DNA from: Mangrovibacter phragmitis
GTDB lineage: Bacteria; Pseudomonadota; Gammaproteobacteria; Enterobacterales; Enterobacteriaceae
Assembly (NCBI RefSeq): GCF_001655675.1
Contig: NZ_LYRP01000022.1
Location: 186,001-250,000, forward strand
Reading direction: 5' to 3'
DNA: 64,000 nt
Of this stretch, positions 56,321 to 64,000 are shown in pieces (within the stretch, counting starts at the first letter, position 1; each line of letters starts with the position of its first letter). The translations under genes and the position numbers were made by a program. Below the pieces are notes generated by a model. The model saw only the letters and a list, made by a program, of their open reading frames with translations, searched no databases and was not told the origin of the DNA.

Positions 56321-57394
56321 ATGCAACCTGAAATAGCCGCGCTTTTAGTGCCAATAAGCCCTGAAAAACCCGGTGGGGAAAATTTGGAATATGAACCCCT
56401 GTTCGATGTGATTCGCGATGCGCGTGAAAGCGATCCTGTTGATGTTTCACAAGGCGAGTGGGCGCTCAGGGAACCCAAAAAAGCAGACTGGAAAAAGGTC
56501 AACACACTTTGTTCTGAGGCTCTTAGCCTGCAAAGCAAAGACCTGCAACTGGCATGTTGGTTCGTTGAATCACGTTGCCAGTTGTTGGGCCCGGCAGGGT
56601 TAATCTCTGGTGTTGATTTCCTGAGCGAGTTTATTACCCGTTTTTGGTTTCAGTGCTGGCCATCGCTGGAAGACGATGGCGTGGTTATACGGCGAGGCCG
56701 TCTGACGCGCCTGGACAGAGATCTCAGCCAGCATCTGTTCAGCCTTCCTTTGTTAAGCCACGCGCAATCATCTCTGTCGCACTGGCGGCAGGTTCTGGCA
56801 TTTGAGCACAAGATCAACTCTCATCCGGATGCGCGTGATGCGCTTATTGAGGAAGAAGGCGATCTGACTGTTGAAACCTTCGAAAAGATTTCGGCACATT
56901 TTTCCTCTTTCGAAATTAGTCAGCTGGCGGATTTAACCGCCCAACTAACCAGTGCGCTGGCGCAACTGGATGCCCGTTATGTGTCCATCAGCCAGGACAT
57001 GGAAGGTGGGGTTTTTACTAAAACACGGTCCACACTTAAGGACATTGAGGATTATTTGCAACGTATGGCGCAACGTGTGTTACCGCAGGCGAACGCGGAG
57101 ACGGAAGCGCTGATACCTGTTGCCGTGGTTGAAGACAATAGTGCAATGCCTTTCGTTTCAGCGGAGTCTGTGATTAACCCATCCTCTGTTATGACGCGTG
57201 AACTGGCGGTTAGCCAAATGCTGGCGATTGCCGACCATTTTCGTACAAATGAGCCTTCCAGCCCGGTACCGTACTTAATGGAGCGGGCTGCGCGCTGGGC
57301 AGGAATGACCCTGACAGAGTGGCTGGAAGAGATGCTGAACGACACCAATAGCATCAATGATATCAACAATGTATTGGGGCGAAACCACGAATGA
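56321..57394 (+). CDS. tssA: T6SS TssA (ImpA-type)
   Basis: A 357-residue protein with an ImpA_N domain in the first ~110 residues (P-E-K-P-G-G-E-N-L-E-Y-E-P-L-F-D). AAGGATG lies eight bases before the chosen ATG. TssA caps and primes tail assembly. Short C-terminal part (V-P-Y-L-M-E-R-A-A-R-W) is the type found in several TssA classes. It overlaps tssJ by ATGA. Confidence 0.88.
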   Translation: MQPEIAALLVPISPEKPGGENLEYEPLFDVIRDARESDPVDVSQGEWALREPKKADWKKVNTLCSEALSLQSKDLQLACWFVESRCQLLGPAGLISGVDFLSEFITRFWFQCWPSLEDDGVVIRRGRLTRLDRDLSQHLFSLPLLSHAQSSLSHWRQVLAFEHKINSHPDARDALIEEEGDLTVETFEKISAHFSSFEISQLADLTAQLTSALAQLDARYVSISQDMEGGVFTKTRSTLKDIEDYLQRMAQRVLPQANAETEALIPVAVVEDNSAMPFVSAESVINPSSVMTRELAVSQMLAIADHFRTNEPSSPVPYLMERAARWAGMTLTEWLEEMLNDTNSINDINNVLGRNHE

Positions 57395-58047
57395 AAAAAA
57401 CATTTTTGGGCAGCCTGATATTGATGATGGCGTTGTTGACTGCCGGGTGCGCCTCAGATAAGACCGCGGCGACATCGGAAAAGCAAGCTATTGAGCAGGC
57501 AAATACGCCTTTTGCGCAGGGCGCAATCTCACTCGCCATTCAAACTGACCCGGACCTTAATGCACTTAATGGGATTGCCAACAGCTGTACCCTGCTGGTG
57601 ATTCAGTCTGAACAGGTCAGCACATTGAATAAGTTGCTCTCCAACCCGGTGATGTTGAAAGGTGTATTCAGTGGCGCAGGTGCGCAAGGGGATATCCTGA
57701 AAGTTGACCGTTACGCGGCCATGCCCGGGCAAAGTGTCACTCTGCATATAGATCGCAGCGAAAACACGCGTCATGTGGCAATTGTCGCTGGTTATTATCC
57801 ATTCCCACAAAAACAGCACATGGTCGCTTTTGCTATTCCGGTACAGACGAAAAGCCGTGGGTGGTGGAAGCGTACCTGGCAGGCTGAATTACAACCAGCA
57901 GCATTGAGCATGCGCCTGGGAAGCCAGCGAATCAGCCAGTTCCAGGGAGGGAGCCCCATCCCGATTACGTTTATGAATAATAACGCTGAAGCCGCACCGG
58001 AATCGGAACCGGAAGCCGGTCCTGAATCGGAAAACAAGGAGGGTTGA
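57391..58047 (+). CDS. tssJ: T6SS outer-membrane lipoprotein TssJ
   Basis: A 218-residue lipoprotein with a canonical lipobox L-T-A-G-C, Cys20. The mature domain has the TssJ (SciN) transthyretin-like strand pattern, and after it a Glu/Pro-rich tail (repeated E-S-E / P-E units) of about 20 residues which is unusual for TssJ. It anchors TssM to the outer membrane. Confidence 0.85.
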   Translation: MKKTFLGSLILMMALLTAGCASDKTAATSEKQAIEQANTPFAQGAISLAIQTDPDLNALNGIANSCTLLVIQSEQVSTLNKLLSNPVMLKGVFSGAGAQGDILKVDRYAAMPGQSVTLHIDRSENTRHVAIVAGYYPFPQKQHMVAFAIPVQTKSRGWWKRTWQAELQPAALSMRLGSQRISQFQGGSPIPITFMNNNAEAAPESEPEAGPESENKEG

Positions 58048-58048
58048 T

Positions 58049-59410
58049 ATGCTGCCAGAGCTCCAGCAAGTATATTGGTATTCAGGTGTTTACCTGCAAC
58101 CACAGCATTTACAGTCTACAGACCTGCACCATAATTTTATGCTTTCCCGGCATCGCCAACTGGCGCAACCATGGAATGTGGGCATCATCCAGTGCGATTT
58201 TAATCCAGAACCGCTGGTCGATTTCTCAATAAAAATGACACGGTTGCAGGCTATTTTGCCTTCCGGTGATTATCTCGAATTTCCCGGAAATTGTGTGTTG
58301 CAACCCCGCCAGTTTCGCGATGCCTGGAAACACCTGGAGAAACCTTTCACATTGTGGCTCGCGTTGCGGCGCTTTGACCCGGGCCACGCCAATGTGGGCG
58401 ATACCTCCAACAGCCGCTGGGTAAAGACGCCAGAAGAGGGCGTTATGAAAGATGTGTATTTCAATGGCCCGGAATGCAGTGTTGCCCGCATTATCTACAA
58501 CGTACAAATTCTCAGTGATGAAGAAAAAGCCGCTGTTGTGGACTGTGAGTTTTTGCCATTTCTGCGTCTGCGTTATGACAATGACCGTGTGATTGTTGAC
58601 CCGGACTTTTGCCCCCCGCTGGTGAACATTAATGGTTGTGCAATGCTGAAAAACTTACTGGCAGGGTTGTATGCTGAACTGGCCAGTCGCATGCACAAAT
58701 TTGAAGAATACAAGCGTCCGAAACAGAGTAAACATAGCGACAAGGGCGATATTACCCAGTTGCTCGCTATGCGCACATTAAGCCGGACACTTCCCCTGCT
58801 GAACCATTTTTGCCGTACGCCCAATATGCACCCCTGGCCCGTGTTTGGCTTATTAACCCAGCTTGTGGGGGAGTTATCCAGTTTCAGTGAACAGTGCTCC
58901 TTTACGGGCGAATGGGGAGGCGAAAGCATGTTGTTACCCTATGACCATTATAACCCGGCGGCTTGTTTTCTCAGCGCCAGGCGGGTGCTGACCTCCTTAC
59001 TGAAAAATTTAACGCTGCAAGATAACACCTGGGTTCACCTGGTAGCGGATGAACAGAATGTGTTTCGTGGTGATTTGCAGTCATTGCCATGGCAGAACAC
59101 AGGCAGTGTGTTGCTGCTATTGCGCTCGGATACGCTGGCAGCAATGGCGCCAGCAGAAAATCCGGGGTTCAAAGTGGCGCCCGCCCGCGCTATCACCCGG
59201 CTGATTCAGCACGCGTTGCCGGGCGTTAACGCCACCTTATTGAATCCGACTCCACGAGGCGTGCCTGACAGTAAAGACGCTTTTTACTTCAGCCTTAATT
59301 CGCAAGACAGCTTGTGGCAAGGCATTGAGCAGGATAAAGACATCGCTTTTTATTGGGATGGCGCACCCGAGGACCTTCAGGTCCAGGTTATCTTCATGGA
59401 GGACAATTAA
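58049..59410 (+). CDS. tssK: T6SS baseplate-membrane connector TssK
   Basis: A 453-residue TssK with the start W-Y-S-G-V-Y-L-Q-P-Q-H-L-Q-S-T-D and the central N-P-A-A-C-F-L-S region. It joins the baseplate to the TssL/M complex. Separated from tssJ by one base; its stop overlaps tssL (TAATG). Normal length. Confidence 0.93.
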   Translation: MLPELQQVYWYSGVYLQPQHLQSTDLHHNFMLSRHRQLAQPWNVGIIQCDFNPEPLVDFSIKMTRLQAILPSGDYLEFPGNCVLQPRQFRDAWKHLEKPFTLWLALRRFDPGHANVGDTSNSRWVKTPEEGVMKDVYFNGPECSVARIIYNVQILSDEEKAAVVDCEFLPFLRLRYDNDRVIVDPDFCPPLVNINGCAMLKNLLAGLYAELASRMHKFEEYKRPKQSKHSDKGDITQLLAMRTLSRTLPLLNHFCRTPNMHPWPVFGLLTQLVGELSSFSEQCSFTGEWGGESMLLPYDHYNPAACFLSARRVLTSLLKNLTLQDNTWVHLVADEQNVFRGDLQSLPWQNTGSVLLLLRSDTLAAMAPAENPGFKVAPARAITRLIQHALPGVNATLLNPTPRGVPDSKDAFYFSLNSQDSLWQGIEQDKDIAFYWDGAPEDLQVQVIFMEDN

Positions 59411-60027
59411 TGGCTCTGTTGGATTGTTACCTCCCTGTGTTCAAAAAGATAATCCTGATGTCTGGCGAACATGCGGCATATCCGGAGTATGACAGCGCGC
59501 GCGAGGCCTGCATTGATGCACTTGAAACAGCCATGCAACGCGCTGCTCAACAGGATGCCTGTGAACAGGAAAAAGAGGCGGCCAGGCTGGCTGTGATAGC
59601 CTGGATGGATGAAACCATCCTTTGCTCATTATTGCCCTGGCGTCAGCAATGGCAAGGTGAGTTACTGCAACGTAAGTATCTGAATATCACCATTGGTGGA
59701 GAGCGTTTTTTCAGCGAGCTTGAGCAACTTGAGGTGACCTGGCAGCAGGCGCGTAAAGTCTTCTTATTCTGTTTACATAACGGTTTTCATGGCCAGTACG
59801 GCTCACCCGATGATAAAGCGGCCTTGCTCGGCGTTATTGCACAACAGCGCAAACTCTTATTACCGGAGGCCTGGCATCAGTGGCCCTGTGCCGCCGCCAT
59901 AACGCCATGTTCCACTGAGCCACCGGCAGTGATGTCGCTGCATAAACGGCCGTTATTCAATCTCACTGTCGCAGTTACGCTGTTATACGGTGCGGTATTC
60001 CTTTCTCTCTCCCTGTATATTAATTGA
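59410..60027 (+). CDS. tssL: T6SS inner-membrane protein TssL
   Basis: A 205-residue DotU/TssL protein. The cytoplasmic helical domain (D-A-L-E-T-A-M-Q-R-A-A, D-E-T-I-L-C-S, F-F-S-E-L-E) is followed by one C-terminal membrane segment (about residues 183-203). The optional OmpA-type peptidoglycan-binding extension is absent. ATG at 59410 overlaps the tssK stop. Confidence 0.92.
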   Translation: MALLDCYLPVFKKIILMSGEHAAYPEYDSAREACIDALETAMQRAAQQDACEQEKEAARLAVIAWMDETILCSLLPWRQQWQGELLQRKYLNITIGGERFFSELEQLEVTWQQARKVFLFCLHNGFHGQYGSPDDKAALLGVIAQQRKLLLPEAWHQWPCAAAITPCSTEPPAVMSLHKRPLFNLTVAVTLLYGAVFLSLSLYIN

Positions 60028-60032
60028 ACGTT

Positions 60033-63000
60033 ATGCTCAAGAAATTAGCCTGTTTTACCGGCTGGCTATTGGTGATATGCCTGTCGCTACTATTTTGTTT
60101 CACTCTGGGCTTATGGCAAAACTGGAGCACGCCAGTGATTGTGTTGTGCTGGTTGCTGATGTTATTGATTACTGCTGTGATTTGGGCCGGGGCTCAGAGC
60201 CTGGTGTCCGTTTTCAAAGGGAAAAAAGGGCAACGGTTCTTGCGCCGATACCGCCTGTCACGCCGGGAAGGCGTGCTGCTTAGCCACTGGAATCCCGGCG
60301 CGAGCGTTATCAGGCGTATCCGGCGTAAGCGAACCCGCCTGCCCTGGTATATTTTGCTGGGTGAGCAAAGTGGTAAAAGCACATTACTGGCAAGTGCCGG
60401 GTTACCGCGTTTTTATGATGATGGTGATAATACCGTTATTGGCCCTACCCGTACTCTGCGCTGGTGGTTTTTCCGTAACTTATGTGTTCTTGACCTCTCC
60501 AGTAATTTTCTGAAAGGCAGTGCGCCTTTTCATTATGCCTGGGGCAAGATTGCTCACTGGTGTGCGCGTATGCCAGCGCCGGCGGGAATGATTGTGACAA
60601 TCCCGATGAGTGCACTGATTGAGGGAGATTTCAATGCCCTGCATGCCAGCGCTCGCCGCCAGCGTGCATTAATTGAGCCGCTTATGCGCCGTTTTTCATC
60701 ACGTCTGCCACTGTATGTGCTGGTTACACAATGTGATGCGTTCCCCGGTTTTAGCTTGTGGCACAATCAGTTATCTCCTGAACAGCGTCAGCAAACCCTT
60801 GGCTATAACTGGCGTACACCTTTGCCTGTTGATGGTCAGGATGAACAAACATTGCAGGCACTGTTTACCGCCCTGCACCATGGTATGTCTCAGGTACGGA
60901 TGAGCATGGGTCGCCCTGAGCACCTCAGTGCTCAGGATTACGCGACATTGCTGGATTTTCCTGAAGCCTTCGGCCGCCTGGAGCCGGCACTGCGTTATGC
61001 TCTGGCCGCACTTTGTGAACCCAACGCCTATTTCAGCCATACCACGCTCAGCGGAGTATGGTTTGGTGCGGCTGAAATACAGGCCGACAATACCGGGAGG
61101 CGGGAAAGTGTATTTATGCATGATTTGCTGACACAGCACCTGCATGCATTAAGCCTGCATCACCATAGCTCGCGTTGGTTTTTCCGCTCATGGAGCCATA
61201 TTGCATGCCGTATTGTCCTTGGCATATGTGCTTGCTGGATTATCGTGAGTGCAGTATTCAGTACTGGCCGGATACGTTCTGATCTTGAGCAGTTATCGCC
61301 TCAGGCGCTGGCCGCATTTCTTGCGGATGAAGAGAAACACTCTGCATTTTCATTGCGTTACCTGCCATTTTCACCATTACTTAACTGGCAGCATACCCGG
61401 GCAGAAACCCGGTTATTGAGCCAGTCAGACAGCCTGCCCCGCCTGGCAGGTACCACGCTTTCTGCATGGCAGCAACGAGTTTTGTCTGCTGAACCGGCAG
61501 AGCAGCGTGAGCTTATTCTGCAACTGGCGAATGCCCTGCAAATTTGGCAGCACATGCAGGATGGGGCAGGGCTGGCCGTCCTTGAACAATTAGCTCCGGT
61601 AGACGAAGCGTTGCAACCCCGCACCTGGTTGGGTGAGCGTTCTTTGCTGGAGCGGCTGGCTTTTGAGCGCCACTACATGCAGAGCCCGGCAGGCGTACAG
61701 TGGTATCTCACAGCACAACAGTTGTTAATAAGCCTGGTCAACCATGATCCGGAACTGGAGTGGTTGGTTGCTCCGGGTGATGCGCTGATCCCTTTGCAGG
61801 CATCAGCATTCTGGCCCTCGTTGCCGGGTGATATTGCGCTGCCTGGTGCTCGCACCCGGTCTGGTAAAGCCACGCTGAATGAATGGGTCGCTTTGCTGGA
61901 ACACAGCGCCGGGCAACCACTTCCTTTATTACAACAGGCACAAGCGCGCTGGCAAGTGGAGCGGCAGGATGCCTGGCGCCAGTATTTGGCTGATATATCT
62001 GCGCATCTTGTGTCACCACTACCGGTCATGATGCCGCGTGAGGCGTTAATCGCCATTGGGCAAAATAAAAGCTATGCAATGAATTTTGCCACCAATGCCG
62101 TAGAAGAACTGAGCGATATTCCCACCTCACTGGCACAGCCCTGGCTGGTGACGTTGCGCCAGTTGCAGCGGTTGTCCCACGAGAATGATATGGCAACGCT
62201 ACTACGTCGCGCTGCACAGACAGACAACCGCATGCGCCAGTCTCTTGGTTCATGGTTGAAAGGATTCCCGGATGTTAAACCCACCTGGAATCTGCAACAG
62301 TCGGAGCAGGCCTGGCGCAAATGGCTGGATATACGTAACAAATCTGTACAGGATGCGGTGGCGCAGAGCCAGTCAGGTGGCCGGTTAACCCGGGGGTTGT
62401 TTTCAGGCAACGAAGAGAATGACGCCAGCAATCCATTAGTGGAGCTGTTGCCTGCTATGCAAGTGTTACAAGGGCATTTTTCAGCCGGAAGTGACGATAC
62501 CGCAGTGGCGGCCATATGGGCCATTTTCGAAGATGATGCCCGCCGCCTTCTGGGGAATGCCATGGCGCACAGTGCGTGTTGGCTTAATTCACAGTGGAAG
62601 ACCACGGTCATCAGGCCTCTGGGCAACCAGGCTGAAGTCCGTAGTTATGCCGACCAACAATCATTAAGTCATCAAATTGTCAGCGACTTCTTGAGTGGGC
62701 CGGCGAAAGCTTTATTAACTCTGGGGCCACAGGGTGTGGACGCGGCCGAATATGCAGATATGCGCGTACCTCTTGAAGACGACTTCCTGTATCTGGTGCG
62801 TCACGCTTTTCCTGCTGAGCTTTTTCTGGATGTACCTGAACGGGCAACCACGCGGGAAGGTGACTTACGTGCCTCCCTGCAGGCCCAGGTTGATGACCTG
62901 GTGGCCCAGCAGCGGGCACTGGAGAAAGACGCCCTGAAACTACAGGTGACCAGCCACCCGGCGACTATTCCGGGGGGAGCGGCAGTCATGCCCACTGGCA

Positions 63001-63464
63001 CCCGGCTGACACTGAATTGCCAGAAAAACAGCCAGCAATTAACCAACATGAATTTCACCGAGCGGGCCGATTTCTCCTGGCAACCAGGGCAGTGCAATAG
63101 TGTCAGTCTTGATATTAATTTTCCTGATTTTTCAGTTAAATATGCATTAACTGGTGACGATGCCTGGCCCTGGTTTGTACAGCGCTTTGCTTCGGGAGAA
63201 GCCTACTTCGACAGCCATGAATTTGGAGAAGATGAATCATTGCTTAATCAGCTCGGCATTAAGCAAATCCTCGTACGCCTGAGTGTTTCTGACCCTTATG
63301 CGCTGGATGAAGGCTGGCAACGCTGGCTGGAACTGGCCAGCTACCTGAGTGATGCCCGCGAACAACTCGCTAATCTTGATGCACATTCTGCCCGCCAGCA
63401 GTCACGCGCTACGCTGGCAAGCCCCATTTCAGCACTGCCGGGTGATATCGCCCAGTGCCTGTAA
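60033..63464 (+). CDS. tssM: T6SS inner-membrane protein TssM (IcmF)
   Basis: A 1143-residue protein with two N-terminal membrane segments (about residues 7-27 and 35-55), a cytoplasmic P-loop G-E-Q-S-G-K-S-T at 110-117, a third segment around residue 390 and a long periplasmic region ending in a domain that meets TssJ. ATG at 60033 is preferred to a TTG at 60024. Some TssM lack the P-loop; this one keeps it. Confidence 0.95.
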   Translation: MLKKLACFTGWLLVICLSLLFCFTLGLWQNWSTPVIVLCWLLMLLITAVIWAGAQSLVSVFKGKKGQRFLRRYRLSRREGVLLSHWNPGASVIRRIRRKRTRLPWYILLGEQSGKSTLLASAGLPRFYDDGDNTVIGPTRTLRWWFFRNLCVLDLSSNFLKGSAPFHYAWGKIAHWCARMPAPAGMIVTIPMSALIEGDFNALHASARRQRALIEPLMRRFSSRLPLYVLVTQCDAFPGFSLWHNQLSPEQRQQTLGYNWRTPLPVDGQDEQTLQALFTALHHGMSQVRMSMGRPEHLSAQDYATLLDFPEAFGRLEPALRYALAALCEPNAYFSHTTLSGVWFGAAEIQADNTGRRESVFMHDLLTQHLHALSLHHHSSRWFFRSWSHIACRIVLGICACWIIVSAVFSTGRIRSDLEQLSPQALAAFLADEEKHSAFSLRYLPFSPLLNWQHTRAETRLLSQSDSLPRLAGTTLSAWQQRVLSAEPAEQRELILQLANALQIWQHMQDGAGLAVLEQLAPVDEALQPRTWLGERSLLERLAFERHYMQSPAGVQWYLTAQQLLISLVNHDPELEWLVAPGDALIPLQASAFWPSLPGDIALPGARTRSGKATLNEWVALLEHSAGQPLPLLQQAQARWQVERQDAWRQYLADISAHLVSPLPVMMPREALIAIGQNKSYAMNFATNAVEELSDIPTSLAQPWLVTLRQLQRLSHENDMATLLRRAAQTDNRMRQSLGSWLKGFPDVKPTWNLQQSEQAWRKWLDIRNKSVQDAVAQSQSGGRLTRGLFSGNEENDASNPLVELLPAMQVLQGHFSAGSDDTAVAAIWAIFEDDARRLLGNAMAHSACWLNSQWKTTVIRPLGNQAEVRSYADQQSLSHQIVSDFLSGPAKALLTLGPQGVDAAEYADMRVPLEDDFLYLVRHAFPAELFLDVPERATTREGDLRASLQAQVDDLVAQQRALEKDALKLQVTSHPATIPGGAAVMPTGTRLTLNCQKNSQQLTNMNFTERADFSWQPGQCNSVSLDINFPDFSVKYALTGDDAWPWFVQRFASGEAYFDSHEFGEDESLLNQLGIKQILVRLSVSDPYALDEGWQRWLELASYLSDAREQLANLDAHSARQQSRATLASPISALPGDIAQCL

Positions 63465-63482
63465 ATATGACAAGGACCGTTA

Positions 63483-64000
63483 TGAGCCATTATCTGAAAT
63501 CTATTATGAGTAAACTCAGCAATGAAGGGCGTAGCGCACTGGATGCCGCCGTGTGCCATGCCGCGTCACGCCGCCAGGCGGAAGTTATGCCAGAGCATGT
63601 ATTGCTGGCGTTAATCCAGCAGGAGAGTGCGCTGCTGGAGTCTCTTGGCTTACAGGCGGGGTTGCCGGCAAACATGTTGCTGGCGGAGACACAAAAAGTC
63701 CTCGATGGAATTAACCGGGGGACAGCCTCTATGCCGGTGTTCTCAGCGGAACTGGAGAGATGGCTGACCGATAGCTGGTTGCTTGCCAGTGCGTCCTGGG
63801 GACAGGCGCAGATTAACCCTGCCGTGTTGCTGGCAAGTTTGTTACATGATGAAGGTGAGCATGTTTGCGCACCGGGTGTACAACATGCGCTGAACTGCGA
63901 ACGGGATAAGGCGCTTCAGCTGCTGCGTACGTCCGGGGCTGACCAGGCTCCATCACTTCCAGAGAGGGCTGTGTCTGGTGCCAGTGGCGCTTTAGCGAAA
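63483..64000 (+). CDS. clpV: T6SS ATPase TssH (ClpV), 3' end cut by window
   Basis: AAGGA precedes an ATG at 63483, and the frame is open to the last base (172 codons). The visible part is the ClpV N-domain: K-L-S-N-E-G-R-S-A-L-D-A-A-V, H-V-L-L-A-L-I-Q-Q-E and a second double-helix repeat (L-L-A-S-L-L-H-D). The AAA+ domains lie beyond the window. It unfolds contracted TssB/TssC sheath. Confidence 0.9.

Overview
The window reads as chromosome from an enterobacterium of the family Enterobacteriaceae. It has close relatives of the E. coli genes melR/melA/melB, yjhP, yjhX (topAI) and ansB, and of the Klebsiella dal (D-arabitol) and agl (alpha-glucoside) genes. Genes are compactly packed, with clear Shine-Dalgarno sequences and overlapping operon junctions. 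The genus cannot be named from the sequence alone. No tRNA, rRNA, CRISPR array, intact transposase or integrase was seen.

Layout. 0-11.4 kb is a patchwork of small accessory genes. It holds a 5'-truncated unknown gene, a small protein with the catalytic signature of YopT/AvrPphB (C58) cysteine proteases, a Ner/SfsB-like DNA-binding protein, a Fic AMP-transferase preceded by a 70-bp tandem repeat array, a DMT exporter, envelope proteins, a topAI-yjhP pair that lacks its usual middle gene yjhQ, and several small orphans among remnants. 11.4-17.5 kb is the D-arabitol locus (dalD-dalK-dalT plus an added HAD phosphatase, with divergent dalR). 18.1-23 kb is a seven-gene PTS operon (phosphofructokinase-like kinase, EIIB, EIIC, class II aldolase, coiled-coil protein, EIIA, P-loop protein) whose sugar is unknown. 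23.3-26.2 kb holds a secreted discoidin-domain protein, a DUF6933-like protein and a hipA remnant.

26.2-30.2 kb is the alpha-glucoside PTS locus (aglA-aglB, divergent GntR regulator). A DUF2235 (Tle1-like) hydrolase with a lectin-like tail follows. 32.3-36.7 kb is an AI-2/ribose-type ABC importer, then come a periplasmic asparaginase, a MarR/isochorismatase-like/AbrB-type transporter operon, a PhzF-family protein, and the melibiose locus (melAB, divergent melR) up to 45.4 kb.

45.4-64 kb is dominated by a type VI secretion system on the + strand: tssB, tssC, hcp, tssE, tssF, tssG, vgrG, a DUF6931 gene, PAAR, tssA, tssJ, tssK, tssL, tssM and the start of tssH (clpV, cut by the window end). It is preceded by about 0.9 kb of AT-rich non-coding DNA and by an oppositely oriented pair of membrane-associated genes that may be an effector and its immunity protein. 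Within the window the T6SS lacks an obvious dedicated effector downstream of vgrG. The C58-like protein, the DUF2235 protein and the membrane pair are the best candidates.

Most striking non-coding signals: (i) four copies of a 33-bp imperfect palindrome at an exact 70-bp period, ending on the fic start codon; (ii) a 135-bp structured element present twice (4212 and 17641), about 94% identical, with a compensatory base-pair change in its 15-bp hairpin; the second copy is flanked by an exact 20-bp direct repeat that is itself a hairpin; (iii) a perfect 11-bp-arm hairpin right after hcp.
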